DNA from: Rhizophagus irregularis
Taxonomy: Eukaryota; Glomeromycota; Glomeromycetes; Glomerales; Glomeraceae
Direction of reading: 5' to 3'
Length of the DNA: 64,000 nucleotides
Assembly (NCBI RefSeq): GCF_026210795.1
Contig: NC_089453.1
Location: forward strand, 3,164,501 to 3,228,500
A program made the translations under genes and the position numbers. Below are positions 23,960 through 34,986 of this stretch, piece after piece (the first letter of the stretch is position 1; each line of letters begins with the position of its first letter). The notes beneath the pieces are model-generated. The model did not search any database, had not been told where the DNA came from, and saw only the letters and a program-made list of their open reading frames with translations.

Positions 23960-24840
23960 ACTCACTTATAGTCATATACGGACATTTATGTCCATGATAT
24001 TTGTTGATGATGCTCCTTGTCAGATATGGCTGTGATATTTGTTGTCAATTGCTCATGATGATACTCCTTGTCAGGTACGGACATTTATGTCTGTGATATT
24101 TGTTGATGACGCTCCTTGTCAGATACGACCGTGATATTTGTTGTCAATTGCTCATAATGATACTCCTTGTCAGGTACGGACATTTATGTCTGTGATATTT
24201 GTTGATGATGCTCCTTGTCAGATATGGCCATGATATTTGTTGTCAATTGCTCATGATGATACTACTTGTCAGGTACGGACATTTATGTCTGTGATATTTG
24301 TTGATGATGTTCCTTGTCATATACGACCATGATATTTGTTGTCAATTGCTCATGATGATACTACTTGTCAGGTACGGACATTTATGTCTGTGATATTTGT
24401 TGATGATGCTCCTTGTCAGATACGACCATGATATTTGTTGTCAGTTGCTTATAATGATACTCCTTGTCAGGTACGGACATTTATGTCCGTGATATTTGTT
24501 AATGATGCTCCTTGTCATATACGACCATAATATTTGTTGTCAATTGCTCATGATGATACTACTTGTCAGGTACGGACATTTATGTCCGTGATATTTATGA
24601 TAACCTTTATCAAGTACAGACATTTATGTCCGTGATATTTATAATAACCTTTGTCAAGCACAGACATTTATGTCCATGATATTTATGATAACCTTTGTCA
24701 AGCACAGACATTTATGTCCATGATATTTATGATAACCTTTGTCAAGCACAGATTTTTATGTCCATGATATTTGTGATAACCTTTGTCAAGCACAGACATT
24801 ATTTATGTCCATGATTTTTGATTTTTTGCACCTACCATCC
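23960..24840. repeat. Left-arm tandem array of the foldback element
   Basis: About six ~98-bp units, each built of two ~49-bp halves (one around GACATTTATGTC, one around TTGTCAATTGCTCATGATGA), followed by about five ~50-bp units containing AACCTTTGTCAAGCACAGAC. Each unit carries the 12-bp palindrome GACATTTATGTC or a variant. Repeats and intervals are alike in length and sequence, so this is a satellite array, not CRISPR. Confidence 0.9.
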
Positions 24841-25245
24841 AGTATTTTAATTATAAATAAGGCAATTTTATAATTTTTGACTGCATATTCATTTACCAAC
24901 TTCATTAATAAATATTTTATATCACCTTATAACTATAATAAAAAAGGCAATTTTTTTTCAAGTTTACACATTAATTTGACCAGGTTTAAAATAATTTTGC
25001 ACAGCAAAATTTGGCCAAAATTATTTGGCCAGAATTATAAAATGGACATAAAGTCTGGTTTGCAAATTTGACCAGAATTATAAAAACGGACATTTATGTC
25101 CATTTTGTAAATTTGGCCAGCATTATGAACGTAAATATTTTAACTAATCATCCAGTGATCATAAATAAATAAATTATAGCTTGTTAACTTTATCTTATTA
25201 AGATATATTAAATGGTGGTAATGTGGCAATTTCATATTTCTATTA

Positions 25246-25551
25246 GGCCACACAAATTCAAATTTTTGGTTCACGTAACATTGAAATTTAAAATTGACCT
25301 GGAGACCAAGGTTTATTGTTTATTAGTAAAAAAAGTTTATATATATAATTGTGACATTTGATTGGTTGACTTTTAGAAGGGAGGAATTTATTTTCACTCT
25401 AGAAGTTCTCAGCCGCATAATAAACTTACCCGCCAATAAAATTATGTCCTGATCATGTGATAAATTTTTTATATATTAACTTTTTTTTATTGAAATTTGA
25501 AAAAGTGACCCAGCTGGGTGAAGTGAACTGAAAATTTAAATTTGTGTGGCC
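25246..25551. mobile_element. Tourist-like MITE in the left foldback arm (306 bp)
   Basis: Terminal inverted repeats start GGCCACACAAATTCAAATTT and run about 28 bp; 3-bp TTA duplications sit at 25243-25245 and 25552-25554. The right arm lacks it (the corresponding place is near 28080), so it landed after the palindrome formed. TTA duplications are typical of PIF/Harbinger-driven MITEs. Confidence 0.85.
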
Positions 25552-25639
25552 TTATCATTAAATAAAAAGTTATTAGTATTTATAAATATTTAAGAATATA
25601 AAAAATTCTTTCAATAAATAATGTTAATATCTTATTATT

Positions 25640-28200
25640 TATTAATTCTAAAGGTATGAAACTACCACCATTTAAGATATCTCAAAAAATAATCCAAAAA
25701 GCTATATTTTATCTTTCTGTAATTACTTGATGCCAAGTTAACTTTTAGCATTTTAGTATATTTAACCAAATAATAGACATTTTTTTTTATTGTATTTTGA
25801 TATTCAATATATTCAATAAAAAAGATATACTAGATATTATTTTATTATTTATTTGAAATATAAAGATATATAAACATTGTGTTTTATAAATATTATGTAA
25901 ATTTTGTAAAGAAAATTTACAAAATTTATAATTGATATAATATTACCAATTACTATAATTCATTTTTAATTGTTATAAAATAATACATTACATATTTATG
26001 GAAGTTAACATATATATATCACATTAAGAATTTATAAGGAAGATATATAAATAAACTTATAAATTATATTATATCAATTATTATAATTTATTATTTTAAT
26101 TACTATAAAGATTTTTTAATATAATTCAACAATTAATTATTCAATTCATTATATATACTATTATATAAGTTATAGTATAGATATACTATTTGTTTTGAAT
26201 TTAGAATTTAAAAATTGGTTTATTGAAAAAAATATTGATTTTTTAATTTTTTAATTTGTTACTATTAGATACCAATTATTTAAAAATTGTCAGAAAATTG
26301 GATCTTTTAATGATTAGTCATTAGTATATTAAATATATGTAGTAATTACATAAATATATCTAATATTTAATTCAATTAAATAGTAAATTAAAATATATAT
26401 AGAAGTATATTAGTATTTAATGTAATTTAGTATTTAAAATTATTTATTAAATAAAATATTGATTTTTTCATTTTATCTCCCTCTTTTATTAGATGTAAAT
26501 TATTCTAAAATTGTTAAAAAATTAGATTCTTTAATTATTAGTACATTACATATGCATAGAAGTTATATAAATATACCTATTTAATGTAATTTAGCAATTA
26601 AAAAATTATTTATCAAATAGGCCATTGATTTTTTTTTGATTTTATTTTTTTTCTAATTAGATACTATAATTTATTTTAAAAATTATTAGAAAATTAAATG
26701 ATTTGATTTTTTTAATTATTTGTATATTAAATATTTATGGAAGTTAGATAAACATACCTATTTAATGTAATTTAGTATTTAAAAATTATCTTATTAATAT
26801 AAAACTTAATTTTTGTTCTGTTTTTATTTATTTATTATTAGATACAAATTATTTTAGAAATTGGATCAACAAAATTATTAAAATTAGATTTGCGAATATT
26901 GCAGTAATTATTACAGAAATGTTATTAAGTACATTTTTTCGCAAATCCCAAATTTTTTTTTTTAATAAATAATTTTGTTGATCCAATTTCTAACTTCAAT
27001 CATCATAATTTCAGTCACTACTAGTTGATCACCCTGATAATAGAAAAATTCTTCTAACAATATTTAAAATAAATTGTGTTTAATAACAATTAAATAAATA
27101 AAGTTTTATATTGATAAGATAATTTATAAATACTAATTACATTAAATAGGCATGTTTATTTAACTTCTAATAGACATGTAATATATTAATAATTAAAAGA
27201 GCCAAGTCATTTAATTTTTTAACAATTTTTAAAATAATTTGAATTAAATAAAAAAATAAATAAAATCAAAATAAAATCAATGTTAATTGTTAAATTACAT
27301 TAAATAGGTTTATATAACTTTTATGCATATATAATGTATTAATAATTAAATATTTTGACAATTTTTAGATCTAATAAAAAGAGTAAATAAAAAACAAAAA
27401 AAAATCAATATTTTATTTAATAGATAATTTTTAAAAAATAATTAAAGGATCTAATATTCTGGCAATTTTTAAGTAATTTGTATTTAATATTAATAAATAA
27501 AAACAAATTATTTTTAAATGTTAAATTACATTAAACAAATATGTTTATATAACTTTCATAGATATACTGACTTATATAATAATATAAATAAACTTTATAG
27601 CAATTAAAATAATAAATTATAATAATTGGTAAAGTTTGTTATACATTTTCTTTACTATAAATTTATAATGTAATATAAATATGTTATATTAAAGTAAACT
27701 TAATAATAAAATTATAGTAATTGGTAAATTATCATATCAATTATAAATTTTTACAAAATTTTCATATAATGTTTATAAAACATGATATCACATATATACT
27801 TTCATATGTCAAATAAATAATAAAAACAATATAAATATCTTTTTATATGTCTAATTTTTATTGATTATCTAGATACAATAAAAATAATTTTTTTTTGGTC
27901 AAATATACCAAATTGCTAAAAGTTAAATTGCATTAACTTGCCATTAAGTGATTGTAAAAAGATAGTATACAGCTTATTGGATTGTATTGAGATGTATTAA
28001 ATAGTGGATTTATACCTTTAGGATTAATAATAAATAATAAGATATTAACATTTTTTTGAAAGAATTTTTTTGTATTCTTAAATAATTCTAAATGCATTCA
28101 ATAACTTCCCATCTATTGATGATAGAAACCACTATTTAACAATTTAACTTATCTTGATGAGACAAAGCTAACAAGCTATAATTTATTTTTCTATGATCAC
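25640..28200. repeat. Inner arms and centre of the foldback palindrome
   Basis: Extremely AT-rich. Left part holds about four ~190-bp degenerate units, each with a TATTAGATAC-AAATTATT core and TTTAATGTAATTTAG. The right part (26992-28200) repeats them inverted, with about 90 bp extra next to the centre. No coding content. Confidence 0.75.
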
Positions 28201-28689
28201 TGAATTATGATAAGTTACCTTATAAACTAAATTTGGATTATTTTTTTGCATAAATTTGAGCTAATTTTAAACTGAGTCCATTTGGTATAAATTTAGCACA
28301 AAAACTTTCTATAAGGATTAAAATATCTATATTCATAATGCCGGCCAAATTTACAAAAACTGTTCATTTTTATAATTCTGGTCAAATTTGCAAACCAGTC
28401 ATTTATGTCCATTTTATAATTCTGGCCAAATTTGCAAACTGGACATTTATATCTATATTATAATTCTGGCCAAATAATTCTGACAAATTTTGCTGTGCAA
28501 AATTATTTTAAACCTGATCAAATTAATGTGTAAAACTTGAAAAAAAAATTGCCTTTTTTATAGTTATAAGGTGATATAAAATATTTATTAATGAAGTTGG
28601 TAAATGAATATGCAGTCAAAAATTATAAAATTGTCTTATTTATAATTAAAATACTGGATGAATGGGTGCAAAAAATCAAAAATCATGGA

Positions 28690-29720
28690 CATAAATAATG
28701 TTTGTGCTTGACAAAGGTTATCTATCATAAGACAAAGGATAAGCATAATAAATATTACAGACATAAATGTCTGTGCTTTACAAAGATTATTATAAGTATA
28801 ACAAAAATCACATCTGTGCTTGACAAAGGTTATCATAAATATCACAGACATAAATGTCTGTGCTTGACAAAGGTTATTATAAATATCACAGACATAAATG
28901 TCTATACCTGACAAGTAGTATCATCATGAGCAATTGACAACAAATATCATGGTCATATATGACAAGGAGCATCATTAACAAATATCACGGACATAAATGT
29001 CCATACCTGACAAGGAATATCATCATAAGCAATTGACAACAAATATCATGGTCGTATCTGACAAGGAGCATCATCAACAAATATTACGGACATAAATGTC
29101 CGTACCTGACAAGTAGTATCATCATGAGCAATTGACAACAAATATCATGGTCGTATCTGACAAGGAGCATCATTAACAAATATCACAGACATAAATGTCT
29201 GTACCTGACAAGGAGTATCATTATAAGCAATTGACAACAAATATCATGGTTGTATCTGACAAGGAGCATCATCAACAAATATCACAGACATAAATGTCCG
29301 TACCTGACAAGTAGTATCATCATGAGCAATTGACAACAAATATCATGGTTATATATGACAAGGAGCATCATCAACAAATATCACAGACATAAATATCCAT
29401 ACCTGACAAGGGGTATCATCATGAGCAATTGACAACAAATATCACGGCCATATCTGACAAGGAGCATCATCAACAAATATCACGGACATAAATGTCCATA
29501 CCTGACAAGGAGCATCATTATGAGCAATTGACAACAAATATTACGGTCTTATTTGACAAGGAGCGTCATCAACAAATATCACAGACATAAATGTCCGTAC
29601 CTGACAAGGAGTATCATCATGAGCAATTGACAACAAATATCACAGCCATATCTGATAAGGAGCATCATCAACAAATATCATGGACATAAATGTCCGTATA
29701 TGACTATAAGTGAGTATAAT
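28690..29720. repeat. Right-arm tandem array of the foldback element
   Basis: Inverted counterpart of 23960-24840, with ~50-bp units first and then the ~98-bp units. Unit boundaries and palindromic GACATAAATGTC cores agree. The outer 125 bp (29740-29895) matches the left tip almost base for base. Confidence 0.88.
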
Positions 29721-29995
29721 AATATATTGTTGGATTAAATTAATTAGCATGATTTGTTTCTATGACACAGCATGACAAGTCAAAGTATATCATGGATATG
29801 GGTTAAAACCATGGGCGGACCACGAAGGATATAACCTAGACACTTGAGACATGAAATGTAAGGTTAGAACCTTTGTCGATCAGTTGAATGGGGTGCAAAT
29901 TTCCAAGGTTTTGGATATATATTGAACCGAAAATTTGACCAATAAAAAAAGTTCGTTCCTTAGAGAAATGATGAAAAAAATTTCTAAACTTATTA

Positions 29996-30790
29996 TTAAA
30001 TTATTAAATAATTATCAAGATATTGGAATAGGTGAAATTCAAGATTCTGTTTCTGTTCTGGTGTGAGTTTTAATAATTCTCGTTCAACATTTGCTTGAAT
30101 TTCAATCCCATAAATATTTTTGTTTAAATATTTAGCGATACTAAAAGGAGAAACGATCTTACATGTTAATTTATATGACCTATTTGTATATTGATTTGCA
30201 TAAAAAAACATAATTTCATTTTCATTAATTTGCATATTTTCTTTGTTAATTAATGACTTATTTAACGTTTTTACGACAATATCGAATGGTATCTCTTCAC
30301 ATTTAACATCGTAAACGTAAACATCATTAAAAAAGAAAAATTGACGATCTGTGGTATTGTCTAATTGAGACTGTTGATGAGTAGGAGCTTTTACGGTATG
30401 ATAATCTTGGTAATTACCGTGACTGGCCTGTTCAACGGTAATAGCATTGTAATCATTCGCATTTAAGGCGTCATCCATTCTGATATTATCGGCGTGCTGA
30501 GTTCGTACATAATCCTGGTAATTACCGTTGCCGATCTGTTCTGTAGAAATACGATCATTCATATATGAATGGGACTGCTGATAGACTGGATCTTGTACAT
30601 TATTATAATCCTGGGAACCACTGAAATTGACTCCAAGATGAGATTCATCAATATGCTGATAGACTGTGTTATAATCCTGAGAATCACTGTTTGAACATTC
30701 TATTCGTTCAGTTTCATCAGAATAAGGTGTAATTCTATCATCTTGAAAGGTTTCAATGTTTGAACGGATTTGCGTATGATTTGATTGCAT
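29996..30790 (-). CDS. Uncharacterised protein, Gln/Asn/Tyr-rich N-terminus plus conserved C-terminal domain
   Basis: Single exon of 264 residues from ATG at 30790. Residues 1-150 are low complexity, with repeated QDYN-like motifs and many His, Ser and Gln. Residues ~152-264 form a compact domain (FFFNDVYVYDVKCEEIPFD...NENEIMFFY...CKIVSPFSIAKYLNKNIYGI...LEFHLFQYLDNYL) shared with the protein at 32672-33172 and with the pseudogene at 9304-9480. I do not recognise the domain. No signal peptide or membrane segment. The disordered N-terminus joined to a small folded domain would suit a regulatory or adaptor protein, but that is inference. The foldback element inserted about 90 bp beyond its stop codon, leaving the frame intact. 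Confidence 0.7.
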   Translation of the reverse strand: MQSNHTQIRSNIETFQDDRITPYSDETERIECSNSDSQDYNTVYQHIDESHLGVNFSGSQDYNNVQDPVYQQSHSYMNDRISTEQIGNGNYQDYVRTQHADNIRMDDALNANDYNAITVEQASHGNYQDYHTVKAPTHQQSQLDNTTDRQFFFFNDVYVYDVKCEEIPFDIVVKTLNKSLINKENMQINENEIMFFYANQYTNRSYKLTCKIVSPFSIAKYLNKNIYGIEIQANVERELLKLTPEQKQNLEFHLFQYLDNYLII

Positions 30791-30829
30791 ATTCTAGACT
30801 TAGACAAATAAAAAAAGATAAAATAAGAG

Positions 30830-31830
30830 AGAGATATTTAAAAATTTATTGATTGTATTTATGTAGCAACTTTATTTTATGTATACAGTATATATACAGT
30901 ATATACCGTCTAAAGGGAATAAATTTTTCTATACGAGAGTTTTTACATGCAAAATATAATATATTTATTTTTTTTTTAAAAAAAAAAAGAAAAATCGTTG
31001 TTGGTTGAATTGTTAAATTTTGGGATCAAAGTTTTTATTGAAAAAAAGATAGACGTTACTCTATATATATGTATTATGAACGGGGAAGATCACTAGTTGA
31101 AACACCGAGAATCTACCTTTATTTGTTAATTAAATGTGAAATATGATTATGTGATAAGAATGTTATTTCTGCGCAAATTACTGTCACTATATAGTAGTTT
31201 CTTATTATTGAATTTATTTATTCATAATAAATCATACTTCAAGATATATACATTTTACAATAAATACGTAACAATACGCCAAATTGTTTCAATCTATTTA
31301 AAGGTATATACAAAAAAAGAAATAAAATTATTTTTGAATGACTTTTGATTTAATCCATATATATATTAACCAAAGGAACCCTCCTCACACACCCAAAAAA
31401 AAAAAAATTTAAATCCTTTTAAATTTTAAATTTGGTATAGATTTATTCTTTATTTAATATTAATTTGAATTTATTAATAACGGAATCAAAACTCCGATTT
31501 TCTATACGTACTTATTTTACTTATTTATTAGGGCTAAGTGTATATGATCGGAGTAACCTTAAAATCGCTCCGTCAAATAAGTAAAATGACAATCCATATT
31601 TCTTTGTACCCATGAATGAAATCCATCCGTATATTTTCACAAAAATCAATAAAAATAAAAAAATAAGTAAAAATAAAAATAATGTCGTTTATAATAATCG
31701 AAATCATATTAAGATTTTGTTTATTTATTATTTACTTTTTAAGAAAACCAAAATGAACTATAAGGCACAGTAAATTATTCCTGAACCATATTAAAAAGTG
31801 AATTTCCCTATTGGACAAAAATAATAACGA
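30830..31830. repeat. Dispersed ~1-kb repeat, copy 1 (upstream of the 264-residue gene)
   Basis: Shares blocks with 38000-39000 and in part 45990-46700: a GGGGAAG-ACACTAGT-ACACC segment (near 31081 and 38225), GAATCAAAACTCCGATTTTC with GGCTAAGTG-ATATGAT, and CCTATTGGACAAAAATAA. Because it lies directly upstream of the minus-strand gene at 29996-30790 it may include that gene's promoter, but two copies lack the gene. Confidence 0.65.
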
Positions 31831-32671
31831 AAAAATTATATTCCTTTACAATAAAAAAGTATTTACTATATAATTATTTTATTTATATACTATAACAATA
31901 ATGAGTTTATTCATAGTGCTTGTTTATTGACGAGATCGACATAACAGTTTTTAATCACCGGAAATGTACTCCGAAACGAACAGAGTTTGACGGATATTTC
32001 TTATAAATTTATTCCTTAAAGTAAATATTATTTCCAAAGATATCGATAATAGCAGTTTTTAAGTATGTTCTCATTTTTTTTTAAAAAAAAGTAATTTTAT
32101 TGAAAATCTTTTTACAATGAATGAAATACGTATCTTTTAACCGATTATTTATATACAAATTATAATGGTTAAAGTAGCTTGTTGCTCACAGCACATGCAC
32201 GTTACAAAATAGATAAAATAAAATAAATTTGTCTGGAAGCCTATTAAAGCGTCACGAGGCGTAGCTGTACCATCGTGATGACTACCCAACTTTATAAGAA
32301 TAAATAAAATTGTACACATTATTTTTACATATTAAATAAATAAATAGTTGATTATTTATATAGTGCTGTAATTAATTATCCTTCAATGCTCATTGTAGAC
32401 AGTCTTAATTAGGAAATTGATTAAAAGCCATGCGATCGACAAAATATTCAAAATTATATAAAGGCTGTAAAAGATTCTTTTTTTTTTCTCAAAGCCTCTC
32501 GTTAAATAAAGAACTCGATCAACAATTTTGTGAAGCAAGATTTTTCAATAGTGTGCTTCTTCTACAGTGTACAGTTCATACAATAGTTTCTAATATTTCG
32601 ATATTACTTTTTAAATAATTCACTTTGGATGCTATTTTTTTTTCTAGAAAAATACTCGATCCAATTTAAAC

Positions 32672-33172
32672 ATGAACCAAGATCAAGCTTTTAACCCACT
32701 ACCTCCGTTCGTCTCACCGCAACAGAACCTTACTTCCGCAAATACTCCTCATGTGACTACTGTGGATGCCGTTCATCCTAGTACGCAAACTCCTCAACTT
32801 ACCACTATACCTCTTCATCCTACCGCCTTTTTTTTCCGGCCATCGAATGATTTTTGTCATTATTACGTTAATTGTAAGGAAATCTGTTACGATACTGTAA
32901 CATACTTATTAAACAAGTCACCAAATGAAAATAACGTTCAACCTAACGAAAATGAATGTATTTTCTACTATCGGCAACAAATTGATACCAGGTTTTATCG
33001 GGTATCATGCGAAATCGTTTCTCCTATTCTTATTAATGATTATTTGAATAAAAATATCCTCGGAATTTATTCACAAAATTTGGAACAAGAGAACCTAACA
33101 TTTACCATCAATCAAAAAGATAATCTTGAATATCATTTGAAGCAATATTTAAGCCTTTACTTACTTAATTAA
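32672..33172 (+). CDS. Uncharacterised paralogue sharing the C-terminal domain of the 264-residue protein
   Basis: 166 residues, single exon, ATG at 32672 preceded by in-frame stops. N-terminal ~50 residues are Pro/Thr/Gln-rich. Residues ~53-166 align with the C-terminal domain of the neighbour (FFFRPSNDF, NENECIFYY, CEIVSPILINDYLNKNILGI, LEYHLKQYL). Divergently oriented to the neighbour with a ~1.9-kb spacer. A likely polyadenylation signal AATAAA lies near 33281. The two linkers differ completely, so only the domain is under constraint. Function unknown. Confidence 0.7.
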   Translation: MNQDQAFNPLPPFVSPQQNLTSANTPHVTTVDAVHPSTQTPQLTTIPLHPTAFFFRPSNDFCHYYVNCKEICYDTVTYLLNKSPNENNVQPNENECIFYYRQQIDTRFYRVSCEIVSPILINDYLNKNILGIYSQNLEQENLTFTINQKDNLEYHLKQYLSLYLLN

Positions 33173-34105
33173 ATTAGAAATTTTCGTTTCATATTTAAAT
33201 TTACCCGGTTTATAATTAAGGAATATTATCGTTTGTCATATTTATCTCATTATAATTGTTTTTGAATTATAAGTTTATGAAATAAAGCTCAATTAAGATT
33301 TTTATTATGACCTTATTTTAAGAACAACTTTTTTTGTAATTGATCGGCAACATGACTGAATGAAAAATAATTTTAAGCTTGTGTATAATTTGTGATAATC
33401 AACGCAAAAACAACCAGTCACGTTTTTCCGATCGTCGATTATAGTTAAGATTTAAATATATGTAAACAAGAATTTTCTTGCGTATGAATAAACTAGTAAA
33501 CTCGTTGTTAAATGACCCTATTCCTCAAACTTTGCTTGAAAGTAAAATTGTAAAATAATATATAACAGATAATAAATGTATACCGTAATACTAGAAAAGC
33601 AGTTCAAATTATCAATGACATTTCATGAAATTATAAAAAAAAGAGTCTGCAGGTATGTCAATTTAAAATCTTTATTTGAAGAATTTGTTATCTGTTATTT
33701 TTTTAAAAACAAGAAAAAATTATCTATATAAGCAAATAATCATATGAAGTAGCCAATCAAAATTTGTTCATTCAAGTTACAGTCATGTGATCATCAGATA
33801 AAAATTTGTATTACGAATATTAAGTTTCGTTTATTTTTATTATTTTTTATATTTTTTATATTTTTATAATGCAACAACTTTAAAATTTGGTATATTTTAT
33901 TAAATTATTTTAAAGTAATTTTATAAGATTGCACATATTTTTATTGATATTTATTAGATACTATTGTTACTAAATAGGCTTAAACGTGTATGTATTAATA
34001 AAGAAGCTACTCTAAGAACATTGTATTCTCGTTATGATCCTTCCAAGTGCGTGGAAAAGTTATTCTAAATATCGTCAACTACCTCTTTCATTCCTGAAAA
34101 ATTTT
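33173..34105. other. Intergenic AT-rich stretch
   Basis: 3' flank of the 166-residue gene followed by sequence without supported features. Confidence 0.4.
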
Positions 34106-34111
34106 TAACTA

Positions 34112-34285
34112 CAGTCAAAGTTCTCTATAACGAATCCCACGGGCCGGAGATTAAAATTCGTTATAGTAAGAAATTCGCTATACTAAAAGCCATTTTATTA
34201 TAAATACTAAGATCTGTACCTGAACTTTTCTTCATTATAGCAAATTATTCGCTATATAAAAATTCGCTATAGAGAACTTTGACTG
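34112..34285. mobile_element. 174-bp Tc1/mariner-pogo-like MITE
   Basis: Ends CAGTCAAAGTTCTCTATAACG and its inverted copy, flanked by TA on both sides (34110-34111, 34286-34287). The interior keeps further inverted symmetry (ATTCGTTATAG / CTATATAAAAATTCG). CAGT-starting ends with TA duplication fit pogo-type elements. A related left end (TA-CAGTCAAACCTTTATATAA) occurs at about 49256 without a recognisable partner. Confidence 0.85.
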
Positions 34286-34339
34286 TACTTAATTGGCCCC
34301 AGTGCTAATTTTTTGCTTGGTGTTATTCTATAACTATTT

Positions 34340-34867
34340 TTTTAGCTTCACCTAAATTAGTTTTCAGTTCAGCAAAAATTAATTCACCATCTTTTATTTC
34401 TTCATTATTTTGTTATTTTGTATGCTGCCATTATTGATAACTAAATCATTTGTATCATCACGTAAAGCTTATAAATAAAAAAAAAACGAAAAATTAGCAA
34501 TAATATAATTATAAAAGCAATAAAATCTTTTGAAAAATTTACCGTTTGAGTTTGAAAATGCTGCACATGTTTCATTCTTTTGTGAAATTTCATAAAAACA
34601 GTTATGATCATTAAACACGTATCTTTTCAGTAATGATTTGCTTTAACAGAGTTTAACTCATCAGGTTCTATTATTGATAATTGGAAGCAAGATCCGTTAA
34701 AAATCCCTGAACCTGTCATTTTGTTTTAAAAATTTTTGCTTATTGTTATTAGATATTTGTTCGCGACAGTGAGAACGTACTTTCCTTAACTCTTCTCTTT
34801 TTTTACTAAGAAAAAAACTTGCTGCTTTGCTTTGGGAACAACGGCTACAAGTGTATATTTCTTCCAT
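34340..34867 (-). pseudogene. Decayed gene with N-terminal Cys motif
   Basis: ATG at 34867 opens MEEIYTCSRCSQSKAASFF...KKREELRKVRSHCREQ, a CxxC followed by a partly lost second Cys pair (one expected Cys reads Arg/Ser), ending at TAA 34697. Downstream, other frames hold coding-like text (EPDELNSV, HNCFYEISQKNETCAAFSN) and a possible intron beginning GTAAATTTTT near 34543, then EEIKDGELIFAELKTNLGEA. It resembles a repeated gene type of this kind of fungus whose role I cannot state. At least two frame changes, so a pseudogene. Confidence 0.6.
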
Positions 34868-34986
34868 TATTAAAATAAAGAAAAAATAAAATTGTTGAGT
34901 ATTAAAAATTTAAAATGAGTCAATATATTGGCAGAAAAAAGCGTGATACAAATTTTTATCGGCAAGTTATAGGAGGATGTTTATTT

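Larger units (their letters stand above)
19745..29895. mobile_element. Giant foldback (near-palindromic) element, interrupted by a MULE
   Basis: Both ends read CACCCCATTCAAC inward and the element is flanked by CAAATTTC (19737-19744 and 29896-29903; a 9-bp reading CAAATTTCC is also possible). After subtracting the nested MULE it is about 6.1 kb: two arms of about 3 kb inverted around a centre near 26923, with an inner stem at 26856-26879 / 26968-26991. Arms contain a conserved terminal ~125 bp, a tandem array of ~98-bp and ~50-bp units, then AT-rich ~190-bp repeats. Long subdivided inverted repeats with little unique DNA are the Foldback architecture known from Drosophila FB and plant MULE-related elements. 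No transposase inside apart from the nested MULE, so presumably mobilised in trans. The paralogous empty site at 9206 confirms the boundaries. Confidence 0.88.

Noticed and set aside
23960-24840. CRISPR-like regular repeats in the foldback arms
   Set aside because: Intervals are as similar to each other as the repeats are, units are ~98/50 bp, the array is mirrored in the other arm, and no cas genes exist; it is satellite DNA of a transposon.
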